From positions 434,001 to 498,000 of the forward strand of contig CBDCLS010000004.1 of assembly GCA_965218775.1 (NCBI GenBank): DNA of 64,000 nt. The letters run 5' to 3'. The stretch is from CAUZIZ01 sp965218775. Lineage in GTDB: Bacteria > Acidobacteriota > UBA6911 > RPQK01 > JAJDTT01. The notes under the pieces were generated by a model that searched no databases, was not told the origin of the DNA, and saw only the letters and a list, made by a program, of their open reading frames with translations. A program made the translations under genes and the position numbers. Below are positions 51,249-58,644 of this stretch, one piece after another (within the stretch, counting starts at the first letter, position 1; every line of letters begins with the position of its first letter).

Positions 51249-51656
51249 GCCCGCCGGTGTCACCTGATCTCGAAGGAACTGGACGATGTCGTCGGTGTGG
51301 GTGCCTGGCTGGAAAATCTCCTTGACTCCTGCAGCCTTGAGGGCCGGAATGTCCTGGTCGGGAATGATCCCTCCTCCGAAGATCAGGATGTCCTCCGCTC
51401 CTTCGCTGGCCAACAGCTCCAGGATCCGAGAAAAGAGATGCATGTGGGCGCCTGAGAGAATCGAGATTCCGATGGCATCTACATCCTCCTGGATCGAAGC
51501 CTTGACGATTTGCTCCGGCGTCTGACGCAAACCGGAATAGATGACTTCCATGCCTGCGTCACGAAGCGAGCGGGCTACGATCTTAGCTCCGCGATCGTGA
51601 CCATCAAGGCCCGGTTTGGCTATCAACACCCGAATCCTACGGCCTTCTATCGTCAA
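51222..51656 (-). CDS. Methylmalonyl-CoA mutase cobalamin-binding subunit
   Basis: This 144-residue B12-binding domain has the lower-ligand motif AKPGLDGHDRGAK (D-x-H-x-x-G), then GISILSGAHMH and IFGGGIIPDQD. It carries adenosylcobalamin for the large subunit gene directly upstream, which it overlaps by 4 bases. In many bacteria the two are separate proteins, as here. The enzyme converts (R)-methylmalonyl-CoA and succinyl-CoA, so propionate metabolism is implied. Confidence 0.93.
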   Translation of the reverse strand: MTIEGRRIRVLIAKPGLDGHDRGAKIVARSLRDAGMEVIYSGLRQTPEQIVKASIQEDVDAIGISILSGAHMHLFSRILELLASEGAEDILIFGGGIIPDQDIPALKAAGVKEIFQPGTHTDDIVQFLRDQVTPAGSEQGEHGL

Positions 51657-53230
51657 GACAGGGGCTCCTGATAGATCCCAAACACATCCTTGAGAGCGTC
51701 GCAGATCTCTCCTACGGTTGCTTCAGATCGTACCGCCTCAATCAGGTGAGGCATCAGATTCTGGTCCGAGGAGGCGACACGCTTCAGATTCGAAAGTACG
51801 CTTTGAATTCGAGAAGCGCTGCGCTTCTTTTTGAAGCGGGCCAGGGCCCGAGTCTGACCATCTTCTACCTCAGGTCCGATCTGCAAGGTTTCGATAGGGA
51901 CTTCCGTTTCTTCCATGAACTGGTTGACGCCAACGACGATGCTGTCCTGGTTCTCGACGCTTCTCTGCTGCTGATAGGAAGCCTCCTGTATCTCCCTTTG
52001 AGGGTAGCCTTGCTCGATGGCGGCGACCATACCACCCATAGCGTCAATCCTGTCGATGTAGTCGCAGGCAGCCGTCTCTACACGGTTGGTTAGAGCCTCC
52101 ACGTAGTAGGACCCTCCGATAGGATCGACGGTCCCGGCGATGCCACTCTCGTGAGCCAGGATCTGTTGGGTTCGAAGAGCCAGCGCGGCCGAGCTCTCCG
52201 TGGGCAGGGCCCAGGCCTCGTCGAGGGCGTTGGTGTGGAGAGAATTGGTCCCGCCGATGACAGCAGCAACAGCCTGAAGGGCAGTGCGGACTATATTGTT
52301 CTCCGGTTGTTGCATGGTCAGGCTGCAGCCGGCTGTCTGGGTATGGAAGCGGCACATCCAGGAGCGCTCGCTTTCCGCGCCGAAACGATCCTTCATGACG
52401 CGGGCCCAAAGCCTTCGCGCACTGCGGAACTTGGCAATCTCTTCGAAAAAATTGTTGTGCGAGTTGAAGAAGAAGGAGAGACGAGAGGCGAAGTCGTCGA
52501 CTGACATGCCTCGGAGTAGGCACGCCTCTACATACTCAATCCCATCTCGTAGGGTGAAGGCCAGTTCCTGTACGGCCGTCGATCCCGCCTCCCGGATGTG
52601 ATACCCACTGACCGAGATGCTGTTGTACTGGGGAAGGTGGCGACTACAAAATTCTACGGTGTCGACAATCAATCGCATGGAGGGCTCGGGAGGATAGATC
52701 CACTCTTTCTGCGCGATGTACTCCTTGAGAATATCGTTTTGTAGGGTTCCTCGAATCCGATCGAGCGGCACCCCCTGCTTTTCGGCAACCACAGCGTACA
52801 TGGCAAGAAGCACCGCAGCCGGAGCGTTGATTGTCATAGAAGTACTGACCTGGGCCAGATCGATTCCCTTGAAGAGGGTTTCCATGTCCTGCAGCGAGTC
52901 GATGGCAACACCGCACTTCCCGACTTCACCCGTGGAAAGGGGATTGTCAGAGTCCAGCCCCATCAGAGTTGGTAGATCAAACGCAACCGAAAGCCCTGTC
53001 TGGCCCTGATCCAGGAGAAATCGAAAACGGCGGTTGGTTTCTTCCGCGGTACCGTGACCCGAGAACTGCCGCATCGTCCAGAGCCTCTCCCGGTACATGG
53101 TGGGATAGATCCCACGCGTGTAGGGAAATTCCCCGGGCTCACCCAGATCACGCTGATAGTCCAAGGAGGCTATGTCGTCGGGAAGGTAGGCTTGGCGAGA
53201 GGAGGGCTTGGCGGTTTTCGAGGGATTCAT
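51653..53230 (-). CDS. Methylmalonyl-CoA mutase large (catalytic) subunit
   Basis: This 525-residue TIM-barrel subunit has family landmarks YTRGIYPTMYRERLWTMRQF, GLSVAFDLPTLMG, TINAPAAVLLAMY and CRFHTQTAGCSLT. The cobalamin domain is missing from the chain and is supplied by the next gene. Its start overlaps the end of the small TPR-like gene by 4 bases, and its end overlaps the B12 subunit by 4 bases. It is therefore translated as part of the sigma/anti-sigma operon. Confidence 0.94.
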   Translation of the reverse strand: MNPSKTAKPSSRQAYLPDDIASLDYQRDLGEPGEFPYTRGIYPTMYRERLWTMRQFSGHGTAEETNRRFRFLLDQGQTGLSVAFDLPTLMGLDSDNPLSTGEVGKCGVAIDSLQDMETLFKGIDLAQVSTSMTINAPAAVLLAMYAVVAEKQGVPLDRIRGTLQNDILKEYIAQKEWIYPPEPSMRLIVDTVEFCSRHLPQYNSISVSGYHIREAGSTAVQELAFTLRDGIEYVEACLLRGMSVDDFASRLSFFFNSHNNFFEEIAKFRSARRLWARVMKDRFGAESERSWMCRFHTQTAGCSLTMQQPENNIVRTALQAVAAVIGGTNSLHTNALDEAWALPTESSAALALRTQQILAHESGIAGTVDPIGGSYYVEALTNRVETAACDYIDRIDAMGGMVAAIEQGYPQREIQEASYQQQRSVENQDSIVVGVNQFMEETEVPIETLQIGPEVEDGQTRALARFKKKRSASRIQSVLSNLKRVASSDQNLMPHLIEAVRSEATVGEICDALKDVFGIYQEPLS

Positions 53231-53685
53231 TTCTCCCCAGACGCTCCCGCATCCTTATCTGGGGACGAAACAGACTGGTCCAATTTGATCGCTTCCTCGA
53301 AAAAATCGAGAGCCTCCTGATCTTTTCCCTCGACTTTCGAGATATAGCCCTTCTCCTTGTAGAGGGTAGCCTTGGACGGTTTGAATCGAACGACGCCCAA
53401 AGCAGCATCTAGAACCTGCCGGGCCAGCCCGAGCTGCTCTTGACGGACGAGTGAGTCGGCGAAGACGGTAACTGACCTTACCAACAGGTGCTCTCGGTCC
53501 CTGGGAAAGCTGAGGGAGAAAATCTTCTTACAGCCAGCCATCACCTTGTCGAATGCCTTATCCCGAATCAGCAACAAGACAACTTCATGCTGGGCTTCGG
53601 CGATTCGACGGGTTCGATCCCATTCGCTCTCCTCGACAAGGATCAGGCTGCCGCCTAAAAGCAACGCCGCTAGAATTCGAATCAT
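53227..53685 (-). CDS. Small TPR-like exported protein
   Basis: This 152-residue protein starts with a short hydrophobic segment (IRILAALLLGGSLILV), likely a signal or anchor. It has helix-rich repeats resembling TPR units (EHLLVRSVTVFADSLVRQEQ, GYISKVEGKDQEALDFFEEA). It lies between the anti-sigma gene (6 bases away) and the mutase gene (4-base overlap). I do not recognise a family. The context suggests either a sensor partner for the anti-sigma factor or an unrelated passenger. Confidence 0.7.
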   Translation of the reverse strand: MIRILAALLLGGSLILVEESEWDRTRRIAEAQHEVVLLLIRDKAFDKVMAGCKKIFSLSFPRDREHLLVRSVTVFADSLVRQEQLGLARQVLDAALGVVRFKPSKATLYKEKGYISKVEGKDQEALDFFEEAIKLDQSVSSPDKDAGASGEK

Positions 53686-53691
53686 GCAGAA

Positions 53692-54210
53692 CTACTCCGG
53701 CGCAAATGGGTTTCGTTTCAGGTCGCGCTGTGGCTCAGCAAAGGGATTCGGATGCAGAGGGAGGTAGAGAGAGCCTTCTGGCTCCGCTTCCAATGAGACT
53801 GTACGAACGCGATCTATACGCTGCCGCTCTTGAAGATAAGAGTCCAGAAGTTGTTCGGCCTCGGTATTGGGACGCTCTTCGGCAGGCAGAAAGAAAGAAA
53901 GACCCAGAAGAAGTGCTCCCAGACCAGCCGCAGCCATGGCTGGAGTCCAGCGGCCAAAGAGAAGTGAATGGAAGTGCTGCAACGACCAGTCGCTGCGTCC
54001 GATCTCGCTGCTGATACCCTGCCAGATGTCAGGGTCAGGATCGATCTGCGGGAGCCGCTCAATCAATTGGGAAGCATAAAGGGAGGATCTAGACTCTTCA
54101 CTACATTGAGGACAGGCGTCGATGTGCTGTTGGATCAGCTCTCGTTCGGCAGGCTCCAGCTCGCCGTCCAGAAAAGCCGTCAATCCCTCAGAACAGACCG
54201 GACAGTCCAT
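53692..54210 (-). CDS. Zinc-finger anti-sigma factor
   Basis: This 172-residue protein has an N-terminal zf-HC2 anti-sigma domain: CPVCSEGLTAFLDGEL and the ligand set His29-x3-Cys33-x2-Cys36 in HIDACPQC. A transmembrane segment (AAAGLGALLLGLSFFL, about residue 95) is followed by a periplasmic tail. It overlaps the sigma gene by 23 bases, the classic arrangement. It should hold the sigma factor inactive at the membrane until a signal, perhaps redox or envelope stress, releases it. Confidence 0.88.
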   Translation of the reverse strand: MDCPVCSEGLTAFLDGELEPAERELIQQHIDACPQCSEESRSSLYASQLIERLPQIDPDPDIWQGISSEIGRSDWSLQHFHSLLFGRWTPAMAAAGLGALLLGLSFFLPAEERPNTEAEQLLDSYLQERQRIDRVRTVSLEAEPEGSLYLPLHPNPFAEPQRDLKRNPFAPE

Positions 54211-54841
54211 AGTCTTCGCCTAGGTAGCCCCTGATCTTTTCCCTGACCTCCACTCGAGCACGGTGGATGTCCGACTTGACCGAAGCAAGGGAGCGAGACA
54301 TCACCTCGCTGATCTCCCGATAGCTTAACTTGTGAATGGCCGAAAGCACAAATACCTGTCGGTACTTCTCCGGAAGGTCATCGATGGCCGCCTGGATGAC
54401 CCGCTCCAGCTCCTGTGAAAGGAAGACTTGTTCGGGGGTTCTGAGAGGTTCGATTGGGCCCTCCCGATCCGCGAATTCCCGCGTCTCTTCGCTTTCAACC
54501 GATTCGGTCTCAGGGGACCGGTTCCGATACCTCTGATAGATGTTGTTCTGGGCAATACGAAACAACCAGCTCTGGAACCTGGTGTTTTCTTTGAGAGACT
54601 TGAGTTTACGATAGGCGAGGACGAAAGTATCTTGCATCAGATCTTCGGCCTCATCCCGCGAGCCGGTCATGCGATACACGTAGTTCAGGATCTTTTTCCC
54701 GTAGACGCGATATAGCTCCTGGAACGCCTCGGCATTCCCCTCTTTGGCCTGACGGACCAGTTGATCCAAGCGGTCGGCAGCGGGGCTGGATTCGCCAGAG
54801 TCTCGCCTCCCCGGGATACTCGGGCCCTTGTAGTTGCTCAC
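54188..54841 (-). CDS. ECF-type RNA polymerase sigma factor
   Basis: This 217-residue sigma-70 family protein has region 2 (YRMTGSRDEAEDLMQDTFVL, FQSWLFRIAQNNIYQRYR) and region 4 (LPEKYRQVFVLSAIHKLS, YREISEVMSRSLASVKSDIH). It heads an operon with its anti-sigma factor, a small TPR-like gene and both methylmalonyl-CoA mutase subunits. It probably directs transcription of that operon and others. The N-terminal 25 residues are outside the conserved region, so a later start is possible. Confidence 0.92.
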   Translation of the reverse strand: MSNYKGPSIPGRRDSGESSPAADRLDQLVRQAKEGNAEAFQELYRVYGKKILNYVYRMTGSRDEAEDLMQDTFVLAYRKLKSLKENTRFQSWLFRIAQNNIYQRYRNRSPETESVESEETREFADREGPIEPLRTPEQVFLSQELERVIQAAIDDLPEKYRQVFVLSAIHKLSYREISEVMSRSLASVKSDIHRARVEVREKIRGYLGEDYGLSGLF

Positions 54842-55045
54842 TAGGAGTGATTGGAAGCTAGCGAAAAAGTTGCAAACTTCTCGTTCCCAAATGGTCGCCT
54901 GAAACAGAAGCGTACAACACGTCTATCGCACGATCCGTCCGGGACGATTGGTTTCCGTCGACTGCGCTGGTCGATTCTAGCATCCGAATTGGGAACAGGC
55001 CATCCAGCTAAGCGTGTAAAATCTATAGAAAGGAGAGTACAAACC

Positions 55046-55864
55046 ATGAGCAAGGGACGCACTATCTGTTTGCTGGCCCTGGTTTTCTGGGTTGTCCCGT
55101 TCACGACCGGACTGAGGGCAGAGGGGATCACTGGTGACATCCGGATTTTCCTTCCTGAATCGGGCTACCTGGGGGTCGAAATCCGCGACGTTGTTCAGGC
55201 CGATGTCGACGCCTTTGATCTCCCTCAGGAAGCAGGTGTCTATCTCGAATCGGTGCAGCCACAAACGCCGGCCGCACGCGCGGGTTTGAAGGAACGGGAT
55301 GTTCTCGTGGGCTATTCCGGCGTTTCCGTGCTCAGCGTGCGGCAGTTCCAGCGGCTGGTCTCAGAGACACCTCCTGGGAGAGACGTAGCACTGACGGTTG
55401 TGCGGAATGGCCAGCAGATTCAAAAGACCATTCGAGTCGGAAACCGACGGGCGTCCCGGATCCGGGCCCGTCTTCCGGAGAATTCCTGGCGGGACACAAT
55501 GGAATCCTTGGAGCTCCTCATGGAACCGGAACGCCTGTCTCACTTCTTCTCAGGACGTATGCGGCTTGGAATCGTGGGCGGCAACTTGACCGAACAGATG
55601 GGCGATTTCCTTGGTGTGCCCGGCAAGCGAGGAATCCTGATCATGGAGGTCAGACCCAATAGTGTTGCCGAGCACTCTGGGCTCAAAGCAGGTGACGTGA
55701 TCAAATCCGTCGACGGCCAAGCTGTTATTGATTTGCACGATCTGAGCCAACGATTGACCAATTACACCCACGAACTGGAGATCGTGCGGGAAAAGCAGCT
55801 CCGGCAGGTGAGAGTGGAATTCGACTCTCAGTCCCGCAATCGAAAACACTCACTGCGTATGTAG
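55046..55864 (+). CDS. Exported protein with two PDZ domains
   Basis: This 272-residue protein starts at 55046 behind AGGAG. It has a signal peptide (ICLLALVFWVVPFTTGLRA) and two PDZ domains at about residues 35-120 (GYLGVEIRDVVQADV, VQPQTPAARAGLKERDVLVG) and 165-255 (MEVRPNSVAEHSGLKAGDVI, DGQAVIDLHDLSQRL). No protease domain is present, so it is a PDZ-only adaptor, perhaps for an envelope protease. It is divergent from the sigma gene with about 205 bases between; the upstream part of its open frame is not supported. Confidence 0.85.
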   Translation: MSKGRTICLLALVFWVVPFTTGLRAEGITGDIRIFLPESGYLGVEIRDVVQADVDAFDLPQEAGVYLESVQPQTPAARAGLKERDVLVGYSGVSVLSVRQFQRLVSETPPGRDVALTVVRNGQQIQKTIRVGNRRASRIRARLPENSWRDTMESLELLMEPERLSHFFSGRMRLGIVGGNLTEQMGDFLGVPGKRGILIMEVRPNSVAEHSGLKAGDVIKSVDGQAVIDLHDLSQRLTNYTHELEIVREKQLRQVRVEFDSQSRNRKHSLRM

Positions 55865-55903
55865 CTGCCGTTTGGCTCTCTTCTCCGGGTCGACCCCGCA
55901 TGT

Positions 55904-56116
55904 TCAAATCATTTGAGAGGCTGCCTCAGCCGGTGCTCCCAGGCCTCGACGCTCTATGCTCTTGGGTAGCGAAGCAGTAGCCGACCAGCGGCTGCCACTG
56001 TCGGCTAAGGGAGATCTATTCAGCTTTCCCGCTCTCGCTTCAACCGCTCGCCGCAGCAAGGCCTTGATATCTCTCCCTTCTAGAATGGTTCCCGCCACTG
56101 TAATCCGATAGGGCAT
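55904..56116 (-). CDS. Small hypothetical protein downstream of lexA
   Basis: A 70-residue frame starts at the ATG at 56116 (MPYRITVAGTILEGRDIKAL) with GGAGGAAG ideally placed upstream, 63 bases after the lexA stop on the same strand. The first 35 residues look folded (LLRRAVEARAGK). The tail is serine- and alanine-rich and disordered-looking. No family is recognised. The strong ribosome site is the main reason to accept it. Confidence 0.4.
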   Translation of the reverse strand: MPYRITVAGTILEGRDIKALLRRAVEARAGKLNRSPLADSGSRWSATASLPKSIERRGLGAPAEAASQMI

Positions 56117-56179
56117 GTCTTCCTCCACTTCAGCTCAAGCTCGCGCCGCCGCGATCGAGCCTTTGATTCCTTCAGACAA

Positions 56180-56779
56180 TCAAAACTTCCGCATGATACC
56201 TACAACCACACCCTGAATGGTCAGTCGCTCCTCGCGGACGAGGATCGGTTCCAGGTCGGCGTTGGCCGGCTGAAGTCTCACTTGCTCTCCCTCGCGAAAG
56301 AACTTCTTCAGAGTCACGTTCTCGCCGTCGATCAAGGCGACGACAACCTCGCCATTAAAGGCCTGCTTCCTCTCCTCAACGATAACGTAGTCTCCGTCCT
56401 GGATATGGTCCTCGATCATGGAACTACCCCGGACTCGAAGGACGTAGTTTCGGTTTCTCGTGAGGAAACTCTCGGGGACGGACAACTCTTCCGCACCCTC
56501 CACCGCTTCGATGGGCTGACCAGCCGCGACATAACCGAGCAGGGGCAATGTACAGCCCCCAGAGGGGCTATTCCCCAACAGCTGAATCGAGCGCGCTTGC
56601 CTGGAAAGCCTCCGAATGAAACCACGCTCTTGCAGAGCCCGCAGATGCTTGTGAACTCCGTTAAGAGAGGCCATCCCGAAGTGCTTGGCGATCTCCTCGA
56701 GTGTGGGACCATATCCGTATTCGTCCAGATACTCCTGGAGAAAGGTCAGGATCTCTTTTTGCCGCTTCGTCATCGACAT
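56180..56779 (-). CDS. lexA: SOS-response repressor LexA
   Basis: This 199-residue repressor has the N-terminal winged helix (KRQKEILTFLQEYLDEYGYG, ASLNGVHKHLRALQERGFI) and the C-terminal self-cleavage domain: cleavage site Ala86-Gly87 in YVAAGQP, Ser120 in GSSMIEDHI, Lys158 in NVTLKKF. RecA-stimulated autocleavage would lift repression of DNA-damage genes. The promoter region carries three AAAARGTG direct repeats that may be its operator. Confidence 0.95.
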   Translation of the reverse strand: MSMTKRQKEILTFLQEYLDEYGYGPTLEEIAKHFGMASLNGVHKHLRALQERGFIRRLSRQARSIQLLGNSPSGGCTLPLLGYVAAGQPIEAVEGAEELSVPESFLTRNRNYVLRVRGSSMIEDHIQDGDYVIVEERKQAFNGEVVVALIDGENVTLKKFFREGEQVRLQPANADLEPILVREERLTIQGVVVGIMRKF

Positions 56780-56797
56780 ACGCCAATTGTGGTGAAG

Positions 56798-56836
56798 AAA
56801 AGGTGTATTGTCAAGAGAAAAAGTGAATAAAAGGTG
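56798..56836 (-). promoter_or_regulatory. lexA promoter with three AAAARGTG direct repeats
   Basis: On the minus strand TTGACA (complement of 56809-56814) and CACAAT 17 bases later form a sigma-70-like promoter ahead of the lexA ATG. The plus strand shows AAAAGGTG (56798-56805), AAAAAGTG (56818-56825) and AAAAGGTG (56829-56836), spaced 20 and 11 bases apart, near whole helical turns. They overlap the promoter and are candidate LexA-binding boxes. A palindromic E. coli-type SOS box is not visible. Confidence 0.45.
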
Positions 56837-56856
56837 AAGCTAGGCAAGAGCCTACC

Positions 56857-57058
56857 TTCCAAGATACAAGGTACAAGATACAAACAAATCCCAAATTCCA
56901 AGCACCAGACCTTCTTCAGATACTGGCGAAGAAACGGTTTGAAATGGCTAGGGCTGTTACTGACATGTGAGCTGTGTTGAATCTGAGACTCATGATTTCC
57001 TGGAATCTGGTGCTTGTGATTTGGAACTTGTTTGTATCTTGTACCTTGTATCTTGGAA
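56857..57058. repeat. Repeat A, copy 4
   Basis: The left arm reads TTCCAAGATACAAGGTACAA and on to CAAGCACCAGA. The right arm (about 57006-57058) is its reverse complement over 53 bases with about four mismatches. Both arms share the AAGGTAC variant, so the arms match each other better than other copies. A centre of about 96 bases separates them. The element lies between lexA and a divergent small gene. ORFs within it are repeat-derived. Confidence 0.9.
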
Positions 57059-57115
57059 CTTCCAGGTTTGGGGCAAGCTCGGTGGAAACTCCCCGTTAGT
57101 GGTAGATTAGGGTCG

Positions 57116-57385
57116 ATGACTCCAGAGAAAAGGGAGAGCTTGATCCAAGAGGAAAACAAGCGCATTCGCCGCCTTAGATTCCTGGTCGACCTTACAGTCA
57201 GCGTCCTCTACCAGGACACCTCTCTCACGCTGATGGAGGGACGCAGGATGGTGCGGAACACCGAAAAAGCTATCCTGAGAATGTTTCCTGACAAGCAGCT
57301 GACCTTCGATATCGTGCTGTTACCCCGATTCGAGCGGATCTTGCGAGAGCGCTGGGGGAAGGGAATGGATTATACGATCCACTAG
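57116..57385 (+). CDS. Small conserved-looking hypothetical protein
   Basis: This 89-residue soluble protein starts at 57116 (MTPEKRESLIQEENKRIRR). Most of it is helical and charged: FLVDLTVSVLYQDTSLTLME and KQLTFDIVLLPRFERILRER. It ends 9 bases before dtd and is probably co-transcribed. I do not recognise a named family. An upstream extension of the frame runs into repeat A and is not supported. Confidence 0.7.
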   Translation: MTPEKRESLIQEENKRIRRLRFLVDLTVSVLYQDTSLTLMEGRRMVRNTEKAILRMFPDKQLTFDIVLLPRFERILRERWGKGMDYTIH

Positions 57386-57394
57386 CGAAGAACA

Positions 57395-57847
57395 ATGCGA
57401 GCGGTAATCCAACGCGTCGAGCGAGCCCAGGTGACGGTAGACGGTACCGTAGTGGGCAGAATCGGTCAGGGACTGACAGTCCTGCTGGGGGTGGGCAGTG
57501 ACGACACCGGCGACGATGTCGCGTATCTCAAGAAGAAGCTCCTTCAGCTTCGAATCTTTCCTGATCGAGACGGGAAGATGAATCTTTCGATAGGGGAAGT
57601 GAAAGGCGAGATTCTCCTGGTCTCGCAGTTCACACTTTATGGGGACTGCCGCAAGGGAGCCCGCCCCAGTTTCTCTCGCTCCGCTCCTGCTGGCATGGCT
57701 CAGACTCTCTACCACGAACTGATCGACAGTCTGAGCAGTGAAGGAATCCCCGTTGAGTCCGGACGCTTTCAGGCCATGATGAAAGTCTCTCTGATCAACG
57801 ATGGACCTGTGACCCTGATCCTCGATTCGAAGAAGCAATTCTACTGA
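57395..57847 (+). CDS. dtd: D-aminoacyl-tRNA deacylase
   Basis: This 150-residue enzyme removes D-amino acids wrongly attached to tRNA. The dimer active site is formed by SQFTLYGDCRKGARPSF and the cross-subunit motif SLINDGPVTLILDS, both complete. MRAVIQRVERAQVTVDG opens the protein in the usual way. Length matches the family. Its end overlaps the convergent SurA-like gene by 7 bases. Confidence 0.96.
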   Translation: MRAVIQRVERAQVTVDGTVVGRIGQGLTVLLGVGSDDTGDDVAYLKKKLLQLRIFPDRDGKMNLSIGEVKGEILLVSQFTLYGDCRKGARPSFSRSAPAGMAQTLYHELIDSLSSEGIPVESGRFQAMMKVSLINDGPVTLILDSKKQFY

Positions 57848-58644
57848 TCCTCTTTGATCGGAACCGGTTGCAGCGACAGGGATCCCCGCAATCCGGGGGG
57901 CAGGTTGGGAGCGCGGGACGGCTCCCGAAACAGGAGGATTTCGACTTGCGCCTTCGCCCGAGTCGCACGCAACCACCTTTCCATTGCCAGGTTGGCCCTT
58001 CTGAGCGTCAGGATCTCTCGAATCTGCTCTTCGACCAGCGGAAGCGAGGGAACGGGAAGCCCTTGTCGCTCGAGCCGCGTCAGGAACTCGTCCTCGTAAT
58101 AGTGGGCTATCTGGTCAGGCAACACCACGACGAAAGGCTCGAAGCGCATCTTGACGAACTTGAGAACCGCCAGCTGACGTCTCACCAGATCGGTGAGGTC
58201 ATCCAGCGTCATCTCCATCTGTTTCAGCCTCTCCTGGAATTCGCGATTTGACGAGAATCGATCGCGGTAGGCCTGAAGCTGGGCCTGGACTTCCCGGTCG
58301 CTAGCCCGGATGACCAGAGTCTCCTTGACCTCCCCTGCGGCCAGTTTCTGATCGATGAGCTGATCCAACAGTCTCAAGAGAAAATCTTTACGGCCTTCCT
58401 CATCCTCTGGTAATTCCATGTTCCTGTAGCGCACCAGCCACAAGAGCTCAGAGAGAGTGATCACCTCGGTTTCAACCACTGCCGCGACCTGGTCCGCGGT
58501 GTGTGTGGAACCCGAGCCAAGGCCAACCCAGCTGAGCGACCAATAGACAAAGATCACCAGGGCCCCAGAAGCGAATCTTGAAGCAGGCCGAAAGGTACCT
58601 GATGCGCTCAAAACGGATGCCCCAGAGTCACGTGAAAATTCCAT
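57841..58644 (-). CDS. SurA-like periplasmic chaperone lacking a PPIase domain
   Basis: This 267-residue protein has an N-terminal membrane or signal segment (ASGALVIFVYWSLSWVGLG) and the SurA N-terminal fold: DQVAAVVETEVITLSEL, LLRLLDQLIDQKLAAGEVK and LVRRQLAVLKFVKMRF. No parvulin peptidyl-prolyl isomerase domain is seen. The gene follows the Omp85 gene on the same strand with a 37-base overlap, which supports a role in delivering outer-membrane proteins. The start is uncertain within the overlap. Confidence 0.8.
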   Translation of the reverse strand: MEFSRDSGASVLSASGTFRPASRFASGALVIFVYWSLSWVGLGSGSTHTADQVAAVVETEVITLSELLWLVRYRNMELPEDEEGRKDFLLRLLDQLIDQKLAAGEVKETLVIRASDREVQAQLQAYRDRFSSNREFQERLKQMEMTLDDLTDLVRRQLAVLKFVKMRFEPFVVVLPDQIAHYYEDEFLTRLERQGLPVPSLPLVEEQIREILTLRRANLAMERWLRATRAKAQVEILLFREPSRAPNLPPGLRGSLSLQPVPIKEDQ

